Source: Turbatrix aceti (Eukaryota > Nematoda > Chromadorea > Rhabditida > Panagrolaimidae). From it: a stretch of DNA of 64,000 bases. A model generated the notes under the pieces. That model was not told the DNA's origin. It saw nothing but the letters and a program-made list of their open reading frames with translations, and searched no databases. Each line of letters starts with the position of its first letter. Position 1 is the first letter of the stretch. The position numbers were made by a program, and so were the translations under genes. The stretch is from positions 6,600,739 through 6,664,738 of the forward strand of contig OZ017767.1 in assembly GCA_963969345.1 (NCBI GenBank), in the 5' to 3' direction. Shown here one piece after another: positions 46,001-56,878 of this stretch.

Positions 46001-49000
46001 ATGCCATCGGACTTCGTGGCACGCTGGCTCTGCCAGCTGGCCCCAACCTCGAGGCTGGTGGTCATCCTGACAGGCGCGATCCTCATCCACCTCTCGCTGG
46101 GCACGTATCACACGTTTGGCAACATGCTACCCTACATGGCGTCGTACATGCGAAATCACACGGATCCAACCGTCACAATTGAGAGCCTCATGTGGGTTCC
46201 CACGTTTCAGGGCTGCTTTCCCTTCGCCATGATCATCGGTGGCTTTCTCAGCAACCGAATTGGGCCCCGTCTAGCTGCGACCATCGGGTGCTACATGATG
46301 TCTACCGGAGTTCTCCTGACCGCGTTCACAATCAAATGGTCGTACAACGCGTTTTTGTTCACGTACGGTTGCATGTTCGGCCTCGGACAGGGCATCGCGT
46401 ACGTCGTTGTCGTGGCCTCAGTCATCAACTGGTGCCCTGAGAAGGTCGGTATGGTGAGCGGAATCGTAGCCGCTGGCTTCGGCTTTTCGTCCGCCATCTT
46501 TGCCCCGCTCCAGACGGCGCTCATCAATCCTAAGAACTACGTAGCTTCCTCGGAAGGGTTGGTTGAGTTGAATTTTGTGCTGACAAGAAATTTGGAAATT
46601 CTTCATGGAATTTTGCCAAAAAAGTAGCTTTTACTATGAAATTTTTTTTATCCCGTAAAATTTAATGAGAAAATAAAAAAAAAAAATTAATGAGAACATT
46701 ATAAAAAATTTGAAAATTTTTTATGCCCAACAGTTGTTTTTACAAAAGTAGCCTTTACTATTTTACTGTAAAATTCATCTGCCCGAGGCATGATCGCAAA
46801 AAAATCGTGTTTTTGCCCGATTTTGAAAATTTTTGGAACGTTGTAACTAAAAAAACTACGGCATTTCCAAAGCCAGGGTACGTACTGATTGACGTAATTT
46901 TTGACGAAGAATCCTAAAAAAAATAAAAAAAATATAGGGTTGCACCTTAAAAAATGCCAAAAATTGCGTTTAAAAAAGGATCACCATGGCAATTTTTGTT
47001 TCGGCATTTTTCAAGGTGATAACCCTATATTTTTCTATTTTTTATGGGATTCTTCATCGAAAATTATGTCAATCAGTTTGTACTCTGGCTTTAGAAATGC
47101 CATTGTTTTTTATAATAGCTACAACGTGCCAAAAATCGTCAAAATTGGAAAAAACACGATTTCCTGCGATCATGCTCAGGCAGATGAATTTTACAGTAAA
47201 ATAGTAAAGGCTACTTTTGTAAAAACAACTGTTGGGCTTAAAAAATTTTCAAATTTTTTATAATTTTCTCTTTGAAATTTTTTTTTAAATTTTCTTATTT
47301 ACTCATAAAAAAATATATTTTCAAAATTTTCTAATTACAACAACAAATTTTTTCTAATTTTTCTCCTGAGAAAAAGTGAAGTTTACCGGTCACGCATTTT
47401 CAGGTACTTCAACCAGCCAGACCTGCTCAACCGGGTACCCCACGTCTTCACGCTGCTCGGCGTCGTGTACATGATCATGCAGGGCATCGGCCTCGTCGTC
47501 ATCTGCGACCCCCCTGCGGACGTGAGTTTCCCATAAAAATTTTATCTAAATTTTTTTTTCGGTTTTGAGCAACCGAAAAAAAGTGAACAGTCTCTCCTTC
47601 CCCCTTGTTCCCTTCCCAGTGTCCTCCTCTGCGCAATGCAATGGATGTGGCACGGTAATTTTTGCAGTTTGCGCGTCGCTTTTTGTCCAAATCAGCGCTC
47701 ATCGACATGGCGTGGCTGTCGAAGAGGCGCACGCAGTGGACGTCTTCGCGCTCTTCGCATCGAGGTCAGCATCGGGATGTTACGTTCTCCGGCTACCGTT
47801 ACTCACAGCTATCAACGCTGGGCGAGGATTCTGACGCTTCGGGCGACGACAACAACATGGTCTTGTCGCGATCGGGTCAAACGGTAGTGATGGGTGTCTC
47901 GTCGGTGTCGGTTGTGTCCTGTGTCCCTCCTGCGCTTAACTTTCCTTGTGCTAATTATTTGTTAATTGTTTTTTTTTGAAATTGTGCAATGATAATGCCC
48001 CGTTTAGGAACGAAAACAACTCGCCGGAAACGAAAACGAAAATGACGACAGCGATACGGAAGACCTCATCGCAAACACGCAAACAACGAGTTTGCCACCC
48101 CGCGAAGCGCTCAAGTCTTCCACGTTCTACTGGCTCTTCATCGCCCTCTTCTGCTGCTCGTTTTATGGAAATCTCTTCTACAACCTCTACAAGACCTTCG
48201 GGGAGACGTTTATCGAAGACGATTTCTTCTTCGCCTTCGCGCTGAGCCTCGGAACGATCGTCAACGCGGCCGCGAGGATATCCTGGGGCGTGCTGACGGA
48301 CAGAACGAGTTTCCAGGTGGCGCTGTCGTCAGCGTCGTTACTGGCAACTTTCCTGCTTCTTACGATGCCGATTACGGCTGTCGTTGGGAAGTACATGTAC
48401 CTTGTTTGGGTGAGTGCACGGATTTTTTTGCCGGCCGAAAAATGAAAAAAATCGTTTTTTTTTTTCAAAAAAAAGCAACTTTTTCAAATTGTAGTGAAAA
48501 ATTTTGATTGTTGCAACAATCAAACAAAAAAAATTTTCAGAAAAAAAAATTTGTTCAGAATTTGGTCCAATGAATTTTTTTCAAAACGCTGCCTCACTCA
48601 GCCGATTTTTGGCCAAAAAAATTTTAATAAAATGCATTTGAAAAAAAAATGCAATTTTTTTTTTCAAATGTAAATAATTGTTTTCTGTTTTCCCGAGTGA
48701 ATAATTTTTGCATTTTTTGCAGATTTGAATAATTTTGAACACAAATTTTGTAAAAATGAAAAAAAAAACAAAGCAAAATTTGGAAATTTGACCTCAATGT
48801 TTTTTATTTAAAAAAATTTCTAAATATAAATAAATAAATAATTTTTTTTGTATCTGCAAAACAAAAAAATAAAAAAGGCATTTTTTTTAGCAAAAAAAAT
48901 ATTTTTTTTCGGGCGGAGTAATTTTTTTGTCTCCGCAAAATTTTTTTTTTTAAATATAAATATAAATAAAAAAATACGCTATTTCAAAAAACTGTTTTTT

Positions 49001-49277
49001 TCAGCTGGTGCTCATGTTCGTGTGCCTCGCCGCAACGCACGCTCTCTTCATCACAGCGGCCGTTCGATGCTTCGGAAGCAAGTACAAGACGACCAACTAC
49101 GGCTGCCTCATCGTCTCGACGACGCTGAGCGGCATCGTGCTCGCGGTGAGCACGCAGTCCTTCCTCCAGGTCATCGGGTACAAGTGGCTCTTCATCATCG
49201 CCGCGGCTTTTCCCTTCACGGCTTTTCTGCTCACGGCTTCGATAAAAGTCACGCCGCAGGGCCATCTAATTATCTGA
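46001..49277 (+). CDS. Major facilitator superfamily transporter (monocarboxylate/OFA-like)
   Basis: Exons 46001-46557, 47404-47521, 47668-47883, 48008-48409 and 49005-49277 give 521 residues. Twelve helices are predicted in two bundles, separated by a hydrophilic loop (about 225-325) rich in Ser, Asp and Asn. The first half has helix 1 (LVVILTGAILIHLSLGTYHTF), the loop-2/3 motif NRIGPRLAA and GLGQGIAYVVVVASVINWCP in helix 5. The second half restarts at SSTFYWLFIALFCCSFYG with LTDRTSFQVAL in loop 8/9. The pattern fits oxalate:formate/monocarboxylate-type carriers; substrate unknown. Exon 3's start (TTTTTGCAG) is chosen because an upstream alternative runs into a stop. The 846-nt first intron is mostly a large inverted repeat, and the fourth is AT-rich (595 nt). 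Ends convergently 245 bp from THOC7. Confidence 0.85.
46683..47272. repeat. Large foldback palindrome in MFS intron 1
   Basis: Left arm from about 46690 (ATTATAAAAAATTTGAAAAT..) to about 46970 is matched in inverted orientation by about 46990-47270 (..ATTTTCAAATTTTTTATAAT). Paired blocks include GTTTTTACAAAAGTAGCC / GGCTACTTTTGTAAAAAC and CATCTGCC..GGCATGATCGCA / TGCGATCATGC..GGCAGATG. Arms of about 285 bp, spacer about 20 bp, no coding capacity. A foldback element or an inverted duplication. Confidence 0.85.
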
Positions 49278-49521
49278 ATCTGATCTGATCATTCTGTGAT
49301 CGATCTTCGTCGGTCCAATCAACTTTATCACTTCTTTCCGCTGCTCTGAGCATGCCATATCGCTGCTAGTCAACCCTATTTTTTTCTTTTCCCCGTCATT
49401 TTCATTTTTTTTTTAAAACAGAAAAAAATTGAATTGTATACGGAATTTTTGTCCGTAAATGAATGAATGAGCATCCGATTTGGGAGATCAAAGATGACAG
49501 GCAGGCACGCAGATGAGTTGA

Positions 49522-50662
49522 TCACGTCTCCATGAGTTCTGGCTCGGCTGACGCGGGCGTAGAAGACTTGAGAGCCGCGGCAGCTGCAGCAGCGGCTTCC
49601 TGGGCGGCTTTGCGCTCTTGTATCTTTTTCGATCGCGCGTGGATGTCGTCTTCAAGCCCGGATTTCTTCCAAAAAATCTTCCCAAACTCAAAAAAAAGCA
49701 ACCAACCTTTGAATTCCGCAAAAACCATGGACAAATTGATCCCCAGCGGATACATAAGTTCCTTCCTGGCTTCGAATTTCTCGTCGAGTTCGTTTTCCCG
49801 CTTTGCCAGCTCGATCTTCTGTCTCGCGATCTCGTTGAGCACAGCCTGGCTCTCGTCCCTCGATGGCTGGGCAGTGATGATCTGAGCGAGCGCCTCCCGT
49901 TTCTGCTTGTTGATGCGCTCAGCGTTGAGTTCCTTGAATTTGATTTGGAGCGCCTGCAACTCGGCTTTCTTCGCAGCAATGAGATCGTCCATCTGCGACG
50001 CTGCATCGTCGTAGTCGGCGGCGTCTTCGAGTGCTGTTTCGTACATCTTCACCTGTTTTTGGAAGTTGACATCGATGACCTGGAGCTGGGCGAGTGCCTT
50101 TTTCGCTTCGCTGCAAAAAAAGTTGCGTTTATACTACTGTAAAAAACATAAATGATTGTCGATTTTCTAAAATTGCATCGCTCCCGCTATTTTTAATTTT
50201 TCGAAAAAAAAATTGACGCTTTTTCATAAAATCTAGGAATTTAGCGAAAAGTGCCCCCAAAGTAACGGTAAAAGTATACGAAAACATTAATTTGAATTTT
50301 GCATTTCAACGAGCAGATTTTACGAAAAATGGGTTTAAAAAAAACGCTGATTTCCGTTTGAAAATCAAATCAAATGATGAAATTTTTCATACTTTTTTGG
50401 ATCGAAAGCAGAGCAAGCGAAAAAAATATGAAAACGCAAAAGGAAATCAAAAAAAAATTGAAAAAAAAAAGCAAAACTAGCATTTTTTTCGCAAAAAAAA
50501 TGAAAACAAAGTAAATTTTACAAAATCCAAAAAAACGAACTCTTTGTTGCCGCCCTTCGTGTTGTGGAGCCTCCACATGGAATTCTTGAGAACGTTGAGC
50601 CGCTTTTCGTGTTGCGACGAATTTCCGTCGATGACAAATTTTTTCAACTCGTGAGCTGCCAT
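49522..50662 (-). CDS. THOC7: THO complex subunit 7
   Basis: Minus-strand exons 50662-50541 and 50110-49522 give 236 residues. THO couples transcription to mRNA export in the nucleus. The N-terminus (FVIDGNSSQHEKRLNVLKNS) matches the THOC7 motif L-I-D-G...RR-I-N-L-L, and the middle (REALAQIITAQPSRDESQAVL) matches the conserved ALAKVIQ.HPDR block. Most of the protein is predicted coiled coil. Near the C-terminus a 57-nt T-rich in-frame segment (about 49648-49704, GTTGGT...TTGAAG) reads GWLLFFEFGKIFWKKSGLE and may be an intron; removing it keeps the frame and gives 217 residues, nearer the human 204. A TTTTTTTTTCAG acceptor lies 1 nt before the ATG. HRD1 lies 322 bp upstream on the same strand. 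Confidence 0.85.
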
Positions 50663-50984
50663 TCTGAAAAAAAAATATGCACGCCTTCTTTTTTTTAAAC
50701 ATTATAAAAATCGCCTAAAGGTATTTCGCCGAGCTACAAACTCTTCTTCTTTTTTCTGCCCCGCACTCATTCCATAAACATATTTTATTAACTCACTCAA
50801 ACCCATCAGGTAAACGACCAACACGGCAAGCAAGCAAGTGGACAGATACGATCATTACAAATAATAGTAAATAAATAAACATATACAAAAAAAAAGAAGC
50901 AAAAAATTGCCTGCAACGCCCGCGCCGATGCGTATGTTTGACTAGACCCGGATGAAAAAGCTCTCAGACGCTAAGCTAACCGTT
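50663..50984. other. HRD1 3' UTR / THOC7 leader
   Basis: 322 bp between the HRD1 stop and THOC7 start on the same strand, containing AATAAATAAAC-type signals on both strands. Distance and the adjacent acceptor fit a nematode intercistronic region; no exon is seen. Confidence 0.5.
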
Positions 50985-53927
50985 CTACGGACTCGGAGAC
51001 GAGTCGTAGTACCTATTACGACGCTCGCGGATTTCTCGTAGTCGTCGTTGTTCGTCGTCTTCGGCAACGCTGCTGCTGCTGGTGGTGCTTGGACCTGCCG
51101 TGGGAGAGGACGCTGAGGCAGGTGAGACAGTCTGCGAGCTGCTCGATCCATTCGAACTCGACGACGTTGTTGGAGGCTGAGCGGACGACGACGATGAGGC
51201 TGCTGCGGCAGGAGCTTCTGGTTGTGAGGCATCCGGCTGCACAGGCTGCGTGGGGATCGTTGGAGGCACAGCAGTCGCTGTCTCTGAAGGCTGAGCAGAA
51301 GGTGGAGCTGGCTGGGGGGCCGGTGGCATGCTGAAAACCAATCGGCATTGGCACCAAGTTTTCATTTTTGCTGTTTTACAAAAAAACGGTTTTTTTTCGC
51401 AACCAACCACAATTTTTGAAATTTAATATGAAAAATAAAAAAAAACGCGAACAATTTTTGATCGTGTTCGCGAACAAACTTCAAACAATCTTTTTGTATA
51501 AATTGTGCAAAATTTTGTTTCCTCGATAAAAAAACGAAAAATTGGGTAATCCAACGTTTTTCGTTTTGGAAAAGTTTACTACACCTTTTACCATGGTAAA
51601 ATTTTCAAAATTTGTCAGAGTCAAAATTATTGTTATTTGACAGAAAAATGACAAATTTTGAAAATTTTGCAATGGAATAAAGTGTAGTAAAACTTTTCCA
51701 TAAACGAAAAACGTTGGACTAACCAATTTTTCGTTTTTCTACCCCGGAAACAAAATTTTGCACAATTTATACAAAAAGATTGTTTGATGTTTGTTCGCGA
51801 ACTCAATCAAAAATTGTTCGCGTTCTTTTGATTTTTTTAATACTAATTACACTAATTTTACCCCAATTTCTGTTCGTTTTATCTGTTAAAAAAATTTCAC
51901 TTTGTTCGCGAACAAAAATTTAAAAAAAATCTGTTCGCGAAGGAACACGAACAGAAAAAATCTAATTTGTTCGCCCAAGCCAAATCACAAACCTGAGTGT
52001 ATGAGCGACGGTCATGTACTGTTGGAACTGGAGAACAGCAGCATCCAGCAGGACCTGGATGTTTCCGAGTGCATCCAGCCTCGCCTGGAGTGCCGCCCGC
52101 GTTGTTCCCTCGAGAGCCGCGAGTTCCTCGTCGCTGAGTCCTTCTCTGACGGGAGGAGGAGGGAAGGGTATCGGCGTTGGAACAGCCAACGGATTGGGGA
52201 AGAAAAATGGGGGAGGAGGGAAGAATCCTGGGGCTCCTGGGGCCGGTGCCGTCGTCGATGTCGCCGATGCATCCGTAGTTGCCTGTCCAGGGGTTCCAGT
52301 CGCTGATGGAGGAGGAGGCGGCGGTGGTGGTGGTGGCATGGGAAAGAATCGGAAGGGAAAAGGCATCGCTCCGGGCTGAACCATATGCATGCCCGGCGCC
52401 ATGTGGTGAAAAACAGGAGCATGAGGGCCTCCCGGTTGTTGTTGTTGTTGTTGACCGCCTGCAGCCGCAGTCGGTCCCGCTTGTCCTCCTGCAGCAGCTG
52501 GAGGAGCGTGTCCAGGTGGCATGCCCAGCAGCGGACCCGCGTTCGCAAAATGCTGGGCGACAAATGGCATTTGATTGAGCGGAAATCCGGCCATGAAGTT
52601 TGGCTGCGGAACCGCACCTACCCCTCCCGCCCCCGCTGCCGGAGCCTGCCCCGGAATCACGGGAGGCCGACGAGCTGCCAAAATGTCGGTACGACACGTT
52701 GGACACGTTTGCTGTCGCTGAAACCACGAACGAAGACAGTTGACATGAAAAATGTGATTGCAGGGAAGTTTCTTTGCTCCGCTGTCCGCAGTCATTTCTT
52801 CGCGGCAGATGATGCACGTAGCATCGCCGGTGGCGAGTTCTTCAGCAGTCGCGAGTGGGAAGAGGTTATTCATGGCGTGAATCGCGCGTCGGGACTGCAC
52901 AACGTCTCTGAGAGCCTTCTGGAACGCCCGAATTGTGAGGTAAAACTGTCGGACGGCAAAGAGGGGGAACGTGTGGATGCGCATCATGATCATGAAGAAG
53001 AAAAAGTACAAGATACAACGGAGGAAATCTGGAAAAAAAACAATCCTAATCTAAAAAAGGAAAAACAAATAACGCTTACTGATGAGCAGCTCAGCGTAAA
53101 GCATGTATACTGCCTTCGCCTCCCAAGGATGGGGTTGCTGGAGGTCGTGCGTGTGGAGGAGGTACTTGATGGCAATGTGCAGGACCATAGTCATCAGGAC
53201 ACCGTACTGGAAAAAAATTAAAGGGTAACGATACATTTGAATAAAAAGCAAGCACGCCGCGCGTAAAACCCATTTTTCCGGGGTTTTACGATTTCCCAAA
53301 AATGTCAAAAAATACTCACTTCAAAGCCAAAGACGATCTGACCGCTGGCGCCCTTGTTGATGGTGTAGAAATACGCGGAAGATATGAAATGGCTGTTGAT
53401 AGCGGCGAGGATGGCAGAAATGCACAGGATACGAGCGTGGAACTTGATTGTAATCATCGGGCTTCGTTCCATGTAATCCACCCTGTCTTCGGCGAGCCAG
53501 TGATAAATTTTGACAATAAACAGCACGATAAACTGTACAATAAAATTCGCCGAAAAATCATCACGAAATACGGCAAACGCGAGACCCGTCTCCATGAGTG
53601 CGTGCCAGATGCGTTCATTCGTATGCTCAACTTCGGCAGCTCGAAGTTGGCCAAAGAAAATCCATCTCACAAATGTGAATAGTGAGTAGACGATAACGCC
53701 TGCCTGGATGTACATTGCCTAAATTGTGCCAAAATGAATGAGATTCAATGGTGGGCCAAACAAAAACTCACGGCCAGTGATGTGTTATTTTTCATTATGT
53801 AGACAACAGACGGGTAAAACTGCTTTTTCAATATCAAAGCATTGGCCACTGTCAGCGCCGTACACAGGAAGCTGAACAGCATCATTACCGGTAATGTTAA
53901 CCTAGGAGTTATGCCGAAAAGTACCAT
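50985..53927 (-). CDS. SYVN1: E3 ubiquitin ligase HRD1 / synoviolin (SEL-11)
   Basis: Minus-strand exons 53927-53772, 53718-53320, 53206-53080, 53028-51993 and 51330-50985 give 687 residues. HRD1 is the central RING ligase and retrotranslocation channel of ER-associated degradation. The multi-helix domain is highly conserved: FGQLRAAEVEH, VFRDDFS, HWLAEDRVDYMERSP, GASGQIVFGFEYGVLMTM and NPW-type HPWEAKAVYMLYAELL. The RING-H2 is CIICREEM...LPCNHIFHVNCLRSWFQRQQTC, then CPTCR. A long low-complexity tail follows (Gln7, Pro10, Ala/Pro/Met-rich). A conserved C-terminal element LSDEELAALEG...LDALGNIQVLLDAAV is the family's HAF-H domain that docks Derlin/UBAC-type partners. A GTTTCAG acceptor lies 7 nt before the ATG. 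The 662-nt last intron is filled by a palindrome and a GTTCG repeat. Confidence 0.96.
51446..51822. repeat. Foldback palindrome in HRD1 last intron
   Basis: Left arm CGCGAACAATTTTTGAT..GTTCGCGAAC..CAATCTTTTTGTATAAATTG.. is mirrored by ..CAATTTATACAAAAAGATTG..GTTCGCGAACTCAATCAAAAATTGTTCGCG. Arms of about 180 bp, small centre (about 51620-51640). The outer ends carry the GTTCGCGAAC motif, linking it to the dispersed family; another GTTCG-rich stretch follows to 51975. Confidence 0.85.
51823..51975. repeat. GTTCG-rich repeat tail next to the HRD1 palindrome
   Basis: Contains TCTGTTCGTTTTATCTGTTAAAAAAATTTCAC, TTGTTCGCGAACAAAAA and GTTCGCGAAGGAACACGAACAG, the conserved end of the dispersed family (compare 26840-26910). 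Probably a truncated member adjoining or forming part of the foldback element. Confidence 0.6.
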
Positions 53928-54544
53928 CCTCTGACTGAAACGCAGCAAAAAATGAAATGAATGGCACAAATACGAAAAAATAAGGCGAAAGTTGAAAAAC
54001 AATGCAAAAATTGTATTTTCGCTTCGAAAAACAACAGTTACTCTGGTTACGATATTTTTTCACAGAAAGAATGCAAAAAAGTTGTACTTTCGCTTCGAAA
54101 ACCATCGGAAATCAATGTTACTCTGGTTACGGTATTTCAGGGCCATAAAACCCCTGGTTACGATCTTTCTTCTCTTTTTTTACCATTCCGTTTATTTTGA
54201 GTGCATTTTACTCCCCCTTTCTCTCTGTTTTGCTACCGTAAATCCAAGATGTACAAATCATAGATATATAAAATAATTTAGTCATCGTGCAATAGTTAAT
54301 ATTTACTTGTCTTCGGTGATAACACTACGCGCGGGCCGTTTTGGATGTTCTTCTTCTTCTTTTTTTCACAGTGGTTGAAAGATATAGTGTTTTTTGGCGA
54401 ATGAATTCGGTACGGGAAGAGATGACAAAGAAACCGGTAGAATCGTACGAAAACACCGAGCGCCTTCGTTGTCCGTCCATTTTTTGACCTAAAAATGTCC
54501 GTTTTTTTCCAGTTTTCTTTAATCAAATCGTGTTTGTGCTCACC
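53928..54544. other. HRD1 upstream region with imperfect direct repeat
   Basis: 617 bp between the STX5 stop and HRD1 start on the same strand. Two units of about 60 bp (54001-54055 and 54070-54135) share AATGCAAAAA..TTGTA.TTTCGCTTCGAAAA and GTTACTCTGGTTACG.TAT. No exon is supported. Confidence 0.55.
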
Positions 54545-56389
54545 TTAGGCCATAAAAACAATGAAGAACACGATGAAAGCGATGAGAACGCCGAAAACCT
54601 TGATTATGAGCCATCGATTTCGGCTGATATTGTTAAAGTATCTCAGGAGTTCCGTGTGCGCAGCTTCGACGTTGATTGCGGTATGCTCGACGTTGCTGTC
54701 GATGCGGGTGATCATCTCGCCCTGCTGCTGGACGAGATGTGCGAGTTGTGAGAATATCTGTCCGAGTTCGTTGATGGAAGCCTCGATGGTGCCGACAGCG
54801 TTCAGCCTGTCCCGGTAGTACGTATCTGTGTTGTCGAGCAGCATAGCCTGATCCTGGTGCTGGTTCTGGCCCATTTCGAGGACAAATCCGCCGTTCGCAG
54901 ATCCACCCGCCCCACCGAATCCACTCGATTCCGAAGCCGCGTTGTCGTCGATGAAGAGAACGTTGGACGCTGATTTTGGCATGCTCGATGGCACCGGCTC
55001 GGCTTGACAGTATTTTTCTCGATTTGTTTTCTTCGTTTTCAGATTTTGTGTTCTGACTTCGAGGAGGTGTTTGAAGGTTTCTCCGACATTTGCCAGCTTG
55101 GATCGAAGACCGGTAACGACGAGATTGGAATGATTCGTGCCCTGGGCATTTGACCGGGTCGCCTGTCGCTGCAGGACCGCACTCAGATCGTTGATCTGAT
55201 CGTAGAGGCCTTTGATGTCTTCCTGAACTTCCTTTGACAACCGATCAACTTCCTGGCCTGGATCATCGAAGAGGGATTTTTTCTTCGTCAATTCGGTTAA
55301 TTTTTCGATCTTTGCGCACGTTATTGACAGAAAACGTCCAATTCGTCTAAAAACCGAAATAATAGCATGGAAATAAATTTTTGATGTTAAAAAAAAACTC
55401 ACTTCGCCCGTTGGTTGAATTCTATGCTGACCTCGTATTGCCTGTTACGGTCGTCACGATTGACAATTCGGCCGTTGGCCATCAGTTTCATCTGGACAAA
55501 TAAAAAATTTGTTTCAGGATTTTCAAAAAAAAAAAACAGGGTGTAAACCAACCTCGAAACTCTTGCATACTGTCTTGAACTCCTGGGTCCGATCTCGGTA
55601 CGGCATGTTGGTGAGCTGAAAGGGGTCGATGTCGTCGTCTGGATCGTCGACAGCCTGACTCGATGAAACTGGATTGCTGTGAAAGGGTAGGGGTGCTGGT
55701 GGCTGGGATTGGACGTCGGTCAGGAGGACCTGTGCGTATTGATCGGTGAGCGCCTGAAGACACAACTTTTCCTTCAGCGAGGCAAAAGTTTTGGAAAAAG
55801 AAGCGCATAAATGCATATCGTGCAAAAAAAATTGTTAGTAAATAAAATTTTGATTCAATGAAAATTGACATTATCAAATTCAATGGAAATTTGAATACGT
55901 TCAAACGACAAAAATTAAAAACAAATGACAAAAAAAATCATAAAAACTGGTAATCTATCGATCGATAATCCGGGTGCTACGAATTTTTCAGTTGAAAAAA
56001 AAAATATTTCGAATCAATAACCGGTCAAAAAGTGATGTATCGCAACAACACGACGAGGTGGAAACCGGATCAATGACACGTTGCACGTGGCAGCATGTCG
56101 GGATCCCTACTCCCTCCTCCCTTTTTCGACAAGTCGTGGCTGGGGCTGTCTAACATGAGCGCACCCCTGATTCTACGCGATAACAAAAAAAAATCAAAAT
56201 CAGACGTCAACCAACCTGTGCTGTGTTCCAGAAATTTGCAGCAGGAGCAAAGACGTAATTCTTTGTCAAATTCGAAAAATTGATACTATCGTCGGATTTT
56301 CTGGACGCTGAATCGTCCCAGGTCACAACGCTTGGCGGCAAAGACGAGTTATGGTCGTGGAGTGGGCCGTGTCGTCGACGAGCCGACAT
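54545..56389 (-). CDS. STX5: Syntaxin-5 (Qa-SNARE), long form
   Basis: Minus-strand exons 56389-56216, 55753-55553, 55491-55403 and 55346-54545 give 421 residues. Syntaxin-5 drives ER-Golgi and intra-Golgi fusion. Core features: RDRTQEFKTVCKSFE near the N-terminal domain start, KRIGRFLSITCAKIEKLTEL...KKKSLFDD in the Habc region, a Qa-SNARE motif (RDRLNAVGTIEASINELGQI, LVQQQGEMITRID with the zero-layer Gln) and a C-terminal anchor (WLIIKVFGVLIAFIVFFIVF). The first exon begins MSARRRHGP. Its Arg cluster matches the position of the ER-retrieval RKR in the long human isoform. An internal Met (55606, MPYRDRTQEF) lies exactly where the short human isoform starts, so two isoforms are plausible. The exon 1 donor CAG|GTTGGT is weak but keeps frame. 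Head to head with MCFD2. Confidence 0.93.
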
Positions 56390-56878
56390 TCAACGTGAAT
56401 GAAATGCCACAGCCGCGCTCGGAAGAACGATGCTGCTGCGATGCGCCGATCGACTTTGGAGAAGGGAGTAGGGAGGCTGAAGCGCTGAAGAAAGAACGAA
56501 CACGTGTCGAACGGCCGCAGGCAGAATCACAGGCACGAGGCGACCGTCTAACGCTCTGGATTGGCGCCAAAATCAATTTGATAACTGCTAGAAGAAAAGT
56601 TATCACGTTGAAATGCCAAATAAAGGCGTAGGAAACACAGACAACAAGTTAGAAGGCAAAACGAACGCAAAAACAATCCAAAGACACGTCAGATTATTTA
56701 TAAAACATGCGCGCAGCGTGCGCGCCTCCCCGCGGGGTGTAAGCAAAAGTTTGGTGACGCGTCCGTCCACGGAGCGCGTATTACGGAGTGGCGATTTGGA
56801 ACGGAACGTGCTACCGTTGTTCGTTGTTCGTTGTGGCTAGCATCCATTTGTATCAATACCTATCACTACCCTGCAGCT
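56390..56878. promoter_or_regulatory. Shared divergent promoter of STX5 and MCFD2
   Basis: 489 bp between the two start codons. Contains TTGGCGCCAAAA (56561-56572, E2F-like palindrome), GACACGTCA (56683-56691, ACGT-core bZIP type) and a GC-rich palindromic CCCCGCGGGG around 56729-56738. Motif roles are inferred only. Confidence 0.45.
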
